A stretch of 64,000 nt of DNA from Spirochaetia bacterium (GTDB taxonomy: Bacteria > Spirochaetota > Spirochaetia > Treponematales > Treponemataceae). Location: contig JALELH010000027.1 of the NCBI GenBank assembly GCA_022768865.1, forward strand, positions 1 to 64,000, in the 5' to 3' direction. The position numbers and the translations under genes are program-made. Below are positions 55,564 to 64,000 of this stretch, one piece after another; the stretch's first letter is position 1; each line of letters starts with the position of its first letter. The notes under the pieces were generated by a model, which ran no database searches, had not been told where the DNA came from, and saw only the letters and a list, made by a program, of their open reading frames with translations.

Positions 55564-56764
55564 AGTACTTGAAAATAAAACTGTTCTTGTCGGTGTTTCA
55601 GGAAGCATTGCGGCATATAAAAGTGCGTCTTTAGTAAGCATGCTTGTTAAGTCCGGTGCAGATGTTCATGTGCTCATGACGGAAAATGCATGTAATTTTA
55701 TAAATGAAATTACCTTTGAAACCCTTACGGGCAATAAATGCTTAACAGACACTTTTGACCGCAACTTTCAGTTTAAGGCAACTCATGTTTCCCTGGCGCA
55801 GAAGGCGGATATTTTTATGGTGGCTCCTGCTACTGCCAATGTAATTGCTAAGATTGCCGGTGGCATTGCAGACGACATGCTTACAACGACTTTTCTTGCG
55901 GCAAGGTGCAAAAAGATTATTTCCCCTGCCATGAATACGGCCATGTATGAAAACCCCGTTACCCGGGATAACATTAAAAAATGCCGCAGCTACGGAATTG
56001 ATGTTGTTGAACCTGCCAGCGGTTATCTTGCCTGCGGAGACACAGGTAAAGGCAAAATGCCGGAGCCGGAAGTTCTTTATGAATGCATATTAAATGAAAT
56101 ACAGTTTGAAAAAGACCTTGCAGGCAAAAAGGTTCTTGTAACGGCAGGCCCTACAATGGAATCCATTGACCCTGTGCGTTTTATTACAAACCATTCCAGC
56201 GGAAAGATGGGCTATGCCATTGCCAGAGTTGCACGCCGCCGCGGTGCAGAAGTTACTCTTGTTTCAGGGCCTGTAAACCTTGCTGCTCCACTTGGGGTAA
56301 AGGTTATTAATGTTAAGTCTGCGGCGGAAATGTTTAATGCCGTAAAGGAAAACTTTACCGGTGCAGATATTGTAATTAAAGCCGCTGCCGTTGCTGACTA
56401 TAAGCCTAAGGACTTCAGCAATGAAAAAATAAAAAAGCACGACGATGAACTTTCCATTGAACTTGAACGCACTCAGGACATTCTTGCCTGGCTTGGTGCA
56501 AACAAAAGGCCAGGGCAGATCTTATGCGGCTTTTCCATGGAAACACAGAACATGAAGGAAAACAGCCGTGCCAAACTTGTAAAGAAAAACCTTGACCTTA
56601 TCTGTGCAAACAATCTTAAGACAGAAGGTGCAGGCTTTGGCATTGATACCAACGTGGTTACAATAATTTCAAGGGATAAGGAAATTGAACTGCCTCTTCT
56701 TTCTAAAGAAGAAGTTGCCTCACGCATTCTGGATTTCATACTTAAAATAAGAAATAATATTTAA
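55556..56764 (+). CDS. coaBC: bifunctional phosphopantothenoylcysteine decarboxylase/phosphopantothenate-cysteine ligase
   Basis: VLVGVSGSIAAYKSASLV, SPAMNTAMYENPVT, VTAGPTMESIDPVRFITNHSSGKMGYAIA. ATG 55556 overlaps the upstream stop. Confidence 0.95.
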   Translation: MNKVLENKTVLVGVSGSIAAYKSASLVSMLVKSGADVHVLMTENACNFINEITFETLTGNKCLTDTFDRNFQFKATHVSLAQKADIFMVAPATANVIAKIAGGIADDMLTTTFLAARCKKIISPAMNTAMYENPVTRDNIKKCRSYGIDVVEPASGYLACGDTGKGKMPEPEVLYECILNEIQFEKDLAGKKVLVTAGPTMESIDPVRFITNHSSGKMGYAIARVARRRGAEVTLVSGPVNLAAPLGVKVINVKSAAEMFNAVKENFTGADIVIKAAAVADYKPKDFSNEKIKKHDDELSIELERTQDILAWLGANKRPGQILCGFSMETQNMKENSRAKLVKKNLDLICANNLKTEGAGFGIDTNVVTIISRDKEIELPLLSKEEVASRILDFILKIRNNI

Positions 56765-56776
56765 ACGGAGGAAGAT

Positions 56777-57631
56777 ATGGAAGAAAAAGTTATTGATTCT
56801 GTTTCGGATGTTGCAGAACAGACAAAATCATTGCTTCATATTGATGAATTAAAAGCCTATTTAACTTGGGGTAATCTGATTAAGGTTGCCGTAGCAGTTT
56901 TTTCTATCCTTATATTTTATATTATTTACAGAATCATAAAGAATATTGTAAAAAAGCAGACTGAGCATAAACTGCAGAAGCATACATTCATGCTTGTAAA
57001 TAAACTGATAAGCTATGTTTTTTACATCCTTATAGGAATGTATGTTTTAAGCCTGATGGGAATCAATTTAAGTGCAATATGGGGAGCTGCAGGCGTTGCA
57101 GGTCTTGCCATTGGTTTTGCAGCCCAGACAAGCGTAAGCAATTTAATAAGCGGCGTTTTTGTTTTAAGCGAAAAGTCCATGAAGGTAGGGGACTTTATTC
57201 AGGTTGGCGACATTTGCGGTATTGTAGACAGCGTAGGGCTTTTAAGCGTGCGTGTTCATACTCCGGACAATCAGATGGTGCGCATTCCAAACAGTTCCGT
57301 AATTAACAGCAACCTTATTAATTACAATTATTTTAATATGCGCCGTTTTGTTTTTGACATGCCCATCAGTTACGATTCTGATGTGGAAAAAGCCCTTGAA
57401 GTTGCAAAAACAATTCCTTCAAAGTGCCCAAGTGTAGTTTCAAATCCTGAACCTGCAGTTTTTTATGACGGCTTTGGCGATGCCATTAATTTAAAGATTG
57501 CCGTATGGTTTAATTCTGCCGATTTTATAAAAGTCAAGAATGAAATGTATGCTGCCATTGTCAATACCTGCCGTGAACAGAATATTGAAATTCCTTACAC
57601 CCATTATGATATTAATATTTTAAATAAATAA
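56777..57631 (+). CDS. mechanosensitive ion channel (MscS family)
   Basis: AIWGAAGVAGLAIGFAAQTSVSNLISGVFVLSEKSMKVGDFIQVGD. Confidence 0.94.
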   Translation: MEEKVIDSVSDVAEQTKSLLHIDELKAYLTWGNLIKVAVAVFSILIFYIIYRIIKNIVKKQTEHKLQKHTFMLVNKLISYVFYILIGMYVLSLMGINLSAIWGAAGVAGLAIGFAAQTSVSNLISGVFVLSEKSMKVGDFIQVGDICGIVDSVGLLSVRVHTPDNQMVRIPNSSVINSNLINYNYFNMRRFVFDMPISYDSDVEKALEVAKTIPSKCPSVVSNPEPAVFYDGFGDAINLKIAVWFNSADFIKVKNEMYAAIVNTCREQNIEIPYTHYDINILNK

Positions 57632-57696
57632 AGAAATTTATCAGAAAAACTGCAGAAAAGTGCACTTTTTTGTTTTTTTACGGTTATAAGATAAGT

Positions 57697-58218
57697 ATGA
57701 AGAATTTATTTTATAACCGTTTTTTTATTTTAAGCCTTGTATGCCTGCTGGGGACATTCTGCCTTTTTTGCAATACGGCATGCAGTTTGTTTGAGGATTC
57801 TGAAGAAGTTGAATTTACCCTGCCTGAAAATGCAGAATGGAAGGTTTGTACTTCCTGTGGCAGCGAATTTGTTACGGAAGGCAGGTCTTTTTCTGTCAGG
57901 TTTACAAAAAATGAGCCTGCTGCCCTTGTTGCTTACCGTATGAATTCCTTTGAAACAGCCGGAGCTATTTATCCCTTTAACGCTAGACTTACGGTGCAAA
58001 ATGCTTTTGCTGCACAGGTTTTGTATTCCCTTGCCATGTCTCCTTCTAAGACTTCATGCAAGGAAAAAAGGTATTATCTTTCAACCTTTAACTGGAAGCA
58101 CTTTGAAAAAGAATGTGCATTGCTTGGTGAAGATGTATGGAAAGTAAATAAGGAAGATGTTATGAAAAAGATTGCAGACGGAACGTTCAAAAAAACAGAC
58201 CTTAAGATAGAAAAATAA
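57697..58218 (+). CDS. hypothetical lipoprotein
   Basis: Signal/lipobox-like LFCNTACSLF; ATG 57697 preferred. Confidence 0.6.
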   Translation: MKNLFYNRFFILSLVCLLGTFCLFCNTACSLFEDSEEVEFTLPENAEWKVCTSCGSEFVTEGRSFSVRFTKNEPAALVAYRMNSFETAGAIYPFNARLTVQNAFAAQVLYSLAMSPSKTSCKEKRYYLSTFNWKHFEKECALLGEDVWKVNKEDVMKKIADGTFKKTDLKIEK

Positions 58219-58242
58219 AAGATAAAACAGTAAACTTAAGGA

Positions 58243-59394
58243 ATGAAAAAATTACTTCTTGTTTCTGCTGTCTTTTGTTCTTTTTTTATTTCATGCAATA
58301 AAAACAAAGTTTCAGAGACTGATGCTTCCATAGAATTTAAAACAGTAAAAAGCCATACATGGTATGTTTTTACGGAAACGGGCTTTGAAAAAACAGACCT
58401 TCCGCAAAATGCTAAAAATGTTATGGAAAAGCCATGGACAGAAGCCGTCCGCATTTCCAGTGCAGGAAGCCTTGTCTCTTCTGACGAAGGTTCCGCTAAA
58501 GCACCATACGATGCCTATGCCATTGTAAATAAAAGGGGGCTGCTTGCCTTTAATGATGCAAAAATTGATTTTTATAAGGATGAATCTATTTTTGCAAAGG
58601 ATACGGCAGACGGCCTTGTTTATTCCGGCGGCATGCCTGTTTTTTACCTTTTCAGAAGCACGTTTTTTAATGAAGACCTGGAAGCAAAAAATGCACTGCA
58701 CGAAGCACGCCCTTTTTTAGTAGAATTTAATCCTGCTGCTAAAGTTTTTTATCCTCTTGTTTCCTATCAGAACCTTAAGCTTGATAATAATCATCAGATT
58801 TCAGGCTTTTTCTGGAACGGTGACACGTGGGCCTGTGCTACGAAAAAAATGAACGGGTCAGGGGTGGAATTTTCTTTCTTTGACTGGCAGCCTCTTGTTC
58901 CCCTTGCAGACCTGAACCCTGCCATGGGTGAAGAAACTTTTGTCTTTAATTCCATTACAGAAGACGACTATAAGAAAAAGAATATGCCTAAGCTTATGGA
59001 CAGTGCACCGGAAGAATTAAAAAAACTTATTTCTTCTATTCCGCAGGAATATTCCTTTTATGTTTCCTGGCGTGATTTTTCCGGAACTTCACCCGTAAGC
59101 TACTGCCAGATGGGTACGTCGGATTTTATGCTTAATGCACGTGGCAGTGTAAGTGCTGAAAGTTCCCTAAGCGTCCTTGTGTTTTCTGATGGAACAACTT
59201 ACATAAAGAAGCTTAACGAAGACAATGTAAGCACTGCCTTCAGGCTTCCGCTGCTTCCTTCCGGTTTTTCTTACGGAGAAGAAACAGTTTCTGGAAACAC
59301 CCTTTATGTGGCATGGGAAGAAAATTCATTCTTTAAGACGCTGCGTTCCGGCTTTATTGCCGTAGATTTGAATTCTATTCTGCAGGCTAATTAG
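58243..59394 (+). CDS. hypothetical lipoprotein
   Basis: MKKLLLVSAVFCSFFISCNKNK lipobox. Confidence 0.7.
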   Translation: MKKLLLVSAVFCSFFISCNKNKVSETDASIEFKTVKSHTWYVFTETGFEKTDLPQNAKNVMEKPWTEAVRISSAGSLVSSDEGSAKAPYDAYAIVNKRGLLAFNDAKIDFYKDESIFAKDTADGLVYSGGMPVFYLFRSTFFNEDLEAKNALHEARPFLVEFNPAAKVFYPLVSYQNLKLDNNHQISGFFWNGDTWACATKKMNGSGVEFSFFDWQPLVPLADLNPAMGEETFVFNSITEDDYKKKNMPKLMDSAPEELKKLISSIPQEYSFYVSWRDFSGTSPVSYCQMGTSDFMLNARGSVSAESSLSVLVFSDGTTYIKKLNEDNVSTAFRLPLLPSGFSYGEETVSGNTLYVAWEENSFFKTLRSGFIAVDLNSILQAN

Positions 59395-60947
59395 TTTAGT
59401 TTTACAAGGTTTGGAATTCTTTTTACGGGTGCTTCCTGTAAATATAAATATTTAAGCGGGTGAATATCAAGGGCATTTCCTTTCCAGCCGCCGATTACAG
59501 AAAGGTCTATTATATGTGCGCACACAGGGTGAGATACAGGTATTACCATGGCGTCATCAAGCAGTATCTGTTCTGCCTGTGCCATAAGCTTATACTGCTC
59601 TTCAATGGTGTCCTGCCTTAAGGCATCAAGCAAAAGCTGGTCGTATTTTTCATTTTTCCACAGGGAATTATTTAAAGATGAGCCTCCGCGGAAAAGTTCA
59701 AGGAAAGCAAGGGGGTCTGCAAAATCCCCGATCCATGAATAGTAAAAAAGGTCTGCGTTCCATTCCGGAATAGATGTGTTGTACAGTTCTGCTGTTGTGC
59801 TTTCAGTTGTCAGTTCAACGCCTAAAGGTTCCCATGCTTTTGATAAGATGTCTGTCCATTCCTTTAAATACTGATCCCCGGAAATAACGGCAAATACTAT
59901 TTTAAGTTTCTCATCTTCTTTTATGCCATATTTCTTTCTGGCGTCTTTCATCATTTCTACGGCATCCAGATTGTCCCAGTCTGCAAGGCCCGTAACTTTA
60001 GGGTAGCCTGGCAATGGATTTACAAGTGTTTCTGCCTGAATGCTGAACTTTTTTCTAAGTTCGTCATAGGGAATGGCTTCCAGCAGTGCATTGCGGAATT
60101 CACTTTTTTTCCATACTTCATTCTGCATTTTAAAGAACATGTATACAGTGCCGAATTCTGCATTCATCTGAAGGTTTGCTTTATTTATGATTTTTGAAAA
60201 GTCTGCATTGCCGCAAATCCAGTCAAGTTCACCATTGTTATACTTAAAGGAATTTTCCTGATAGTCATCGCCGATTAAAAATTTTATGCCGGGAATTTTT
60301 ACATTCTGTGCATCCCAGTATTCAGTATTTTTCTTAAGTTCAATTTCTGATGGTGACTGGTTTTCAAGAAAGAAGGGACCGCTGTAAACGTTTTTTTCTT
60401 CCGGCACAATACTGAAAGAATGATGGCATAGAATCTTTGCAAGATGGCTCATTGGTTCCTTTAAGCGTATGACTAAAGTGTAATCATCCCTGACGTCAAT
60501 CCTTACATCTTCTGCCTTTCCTTTGCCGAGCCGGAATTCCTGTGCACCTGAAATATTGTCGATTAGGGAAGCAAAGGGTGCGCCTTTAGTTCCTAAAAGC
60601 CGTATAAAAGAATTCCTGACATCCTGTGCCTTGATTTCTTTTCCGTTGCTGAACTTTGCACCATTGCGGAGCGTAAGTGTCCAGCGTTTTTTATCCCTTG
60701 ATATTTTGTAGGATTTACACAGTGCAGGAAGCGGTGCAAGGGTTACAGGTTCATAAGAAAATAGTCCTTCATATAAGCCCGTAAAAAGCTGTGCTTCTGA
60801 TGTGTAGCTTGCTGTAAATGGATTCATGTTATAAACATGATTTGAAACTGAAATGTTTATTGTTCTTTGCTCTGCAGGTTCCTGAGCAAAAAAAATAGTG
60901 GCATTTAATAAACCAAGTGCCACTATAAAAAATATTTTTTTCTTCAA
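59391..60947 (-). CDS. peptide/oligopeptide ABC transporter substrate-binding protein (family 5)
   Basis: MNPFTASYTSEAQLFTGLYEGLFSYEPVT..KRWTLTLRNGAKFSNGKEIKAQDVRNSFIRLLG. Confidence 0.92.
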   Translation of the reverse strand: MKKKIFFIVALGLLNATIFFAQEPAEQRTINISVSNHVYNMNPFTASYTSEAQLFTGLYEGLFSYEPVTLAPLPALCKSYKISRDKKRWTLTLRNGAKFSNGKEIKAQDVRNSFIRLLGTKGAPFASLIDNISGAQEFRLGKGKAEDVRIDVRDDYTLVIRLKEPMSHLAKILCHHSFSIVPEEKNVYSGPFFLENQSPSEIELKKNTEYWDAQNVKIPGIKFLIGDDYQENSFKYNNGELDWICGNADFSKIINKANLQMNAEFGTVYMFFKMQNEVWKKSEFRNALLEAIPYDELRKKFSIQAETLVNPLPGYPKVTGLADWDNLDAVEMMKDARKKYGIKEDEKLKIVFAVISGDQYLKEWTDILSKAWEPLGVELTTESTTAELYNTSIPEWNADLFYYSWIGDFADPLAFLELFRGGSSLNNSLWKNEKYDQLLLDALRQDTIEEQYKLMAQAEQILLDDAMVIPVSHPVCAHIIDLSVIGGWKGNALDIHPLKYLYLQEAPVKRIPNLVKLN

Positions 60948-60970
60948 TTCTATTCTCCGTCCGGAACTTT

Positions 60971-62377
60971 TTATATTCCAAGCTTTTTCATCTGTTCTGC
61001 TTCTTCTGTGTATGCAACGTAGTCTGTTCTCTGCTGGTTTGCCTTAACAAGAATATTTTTTATCGTTGTAAGTTCCATGCTGCAGCCCTTTATTTTTGAA
61101 CGGTTGAGCGGTGCAACGTTGTTTTTAAAATAGTCATCAAGGCCGATTATAAGGGCAAACAGATGGTTGTTTTCCGTCATCTGCTTATTAAGGTATTCAA
61201 GAATAGATTCGTCCTTCTGCTGGTTGATTTTATTGTATCCCGGCGTATCCTTTGTTGCAAAGGCAGAATATATTTTTATTCTTTTAAGCAGGCCGGAAGA
61301 AAAATCATTGTAGAAGATTAATTCTTTTCTTTTTGTGTCTGACTTTTTGTCTGTTAAAGTAACTTCATATTCTACAGGCGGTTCATCAAGACCGAATATT
61401 GCCCTTATAAGTTTCAGGAATTTCTGCTTGAATGACTTTTTGCCGCTCTGCATTATTGCATGGTTTGCCATGATTTTTTCGTAAATTACTTTATAGGAAT
61501 CATAAGTTGTTCCTACAAGGCGCAGTGCTTCCATTAAAATTGTGTGGGTATCAATTTTCTGAACTTTTGCTTCTGCTGATTCTTCCTTAACCTGAAGTTT
61601 GGCAAGTAATGCCTGCTGAAGTTCTTCTTTGTTTGGAGCCGTTTCTTCTGCAGCAACTTCCATAATAAGTTCATTGATTAATGGACGCTTCTGCATGCAG
61701 CTTGTAAAAAGCCTTCTTATTTCAGTTACCATTCCCTGAGTAGAAGCGTATGCCTTTCCTTTATCAAAGGAAGAATTTTCCAGGATATTTTTTCTTATTT
61801 CAAGCTTGTAGCGTTCTTTCTGGAATTCTGCAAGACCTTTTAACACATCCGTAATTTCTGTTATGGCATTTTGTGTCTTAACAGTATTGTCTTTAATCAT
61901 GCTAAGGGTAAGCTGATCTGCATTGTTTTTTAATTCATTGATTACAGTTGCAAGCGCCCTTGTGTTTGATCTTGTCGAATTAAGTGAAAGATTATTCCAT
62001 GAAAATGCGTTATTAAGTTCCAGCATTTTTTTGATTACATCAATGGAAAGCATTTCAACGGAAAAACGCATGTAGTTGCAGACGTAGTCTATTACACTTT
62101 CATAGTCACTTAAACGCAGTCCAAGTACCTGCGGGCGTTCGTTGTCGTTGAAAGGAGTTGTATCCGGAGTCTGAATTGATGTAACTTTATTTTCTTTTTT
62201 ATATGGATCCGGTTCAATCAGTCCGCGCCTTACAAGAGCTTCAAAAATATTCCGGACGCAAGAAAGGTGGAGCCTGTAGTCATCCTGAATTTTAGGCAGT
62301 CTGGTGCAGTTATACCATTGCTCACGGTCAGCCCCGGCCATTATGATTTTTGTATTGAATGATTCGTTTTCTGCCAT
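60971..62377 (-). CDS. conserved hypothetical protein (468 aa)
   Basis: Long uninterrupted ORF; no recognised domain. Confidence 0.7.
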   Translation of the reverse strand: MAENESFNTKIIMAGADREQWYNCTRLPKIQDDYRLHLSCVRNIFEALVRRGLIEPDPYKKENKVTSIQTPDTTPFNDNERPQVLGLRLSDYESVIDYVCNYMRFSVEMLSIDVIKKMLELNNAFSWNNLSLNSTRSNTRALATVINELKNNADQLTLSMIKDNTVKTQNAITEITDVLKGLAEFQKERYKLEIRKNILENSSFDKGKAYASTQGMVTEIRRLFTSCMQKRPLINELIMEVAAEETAPNKEELQQALLAKLQVKEESAEAKVQKIDTHTILMEALRLVGTTYDSYKVIYEKIMANHAIMQSGKKSFKQKFLKLIRAIFGLDEPPVEYEVTLTDKKSDTKRKELIFYNDFSSGLLKRIKIYSAFATKDTPGYNKINQQKDESILEYLNKQMTENNHLFALIIGLDDYFKNNVAPLNRSKIKGCSMELTTIKNILVKANQQRTDYVAYTEEAEQMKKLGI

Positions 62378-62515
62378 AATCTACCTGTAAAAAAATAAAG
62401 TAATCTTGCAGAAACCATCTGAAATCCTTGGTTTCTGCAAGGTCAAATCTACTATTACCATTCAAATATCGGCAATAATTATAACAGAACTTAGAAATTT
62501 CTTTTAAGTATGTTT

Positions 62516-64000
<1,485 letters not shown>

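Overview
The window looks like a chromosomal segment of a gut or rumen-type Treponema (spirochaete). Support: class-B flagellin with a sigma28-like promoter, spirochaete-style conserved hypotheticals, an HU-like DNA-binding protein, trk and sbcCD genes, and a low-GC composition. All assignments come from reading motifs by eye; no database search was run. Main blocks: (1) ~1-6000, a defence-like island with a YhcG/DUF1016 fragment, an McrB-like AAA+ protein, a DUF2357/COG1700-type PD-(D/E)XK protein split by a frameshift, and an XRE + ImmA/IrrE pair; (2) ~6-30 kb, mostly housekeeping genes (PHP, CNB regulators, K+ channel, trkH/trkA, sbcD/sbcC, gdhA, eda), plus a decayed YafQ-like toxin-antitoxin locus and tRNA-Thr; (3) ~30-37 kb, a LacI-regulated sugar ABC/GH35 operon; (4) copA with an in-frame C-terminal CopZ-like domain preceded by an internal Shine-Dalgarno and start; (5) ~40-51 kb, a pentose (arabinose-type) catabolic and transport locus; (6) ~51-64 kb, flaB, an orphan BrnA-like antitoxin, a two-gene cassette bounded by 105-bp direct repeats, coaBC, mscS, oppA-like genes and a truncated groEL. 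The most interesting unexplained structure is intergenic. There is a MITE/REP-like family (R1, 97-bp imperfect inverted repeat, sometimes within a ~195-bp unit with outer inverted repeats). A second 74-bp two-hairpin element (R2) shows compensatory base changes, and one R2 copy sits inside an R1 copy. Two separate degenerate tandem arrays both have a 23-bp period and inverted-repeat units.
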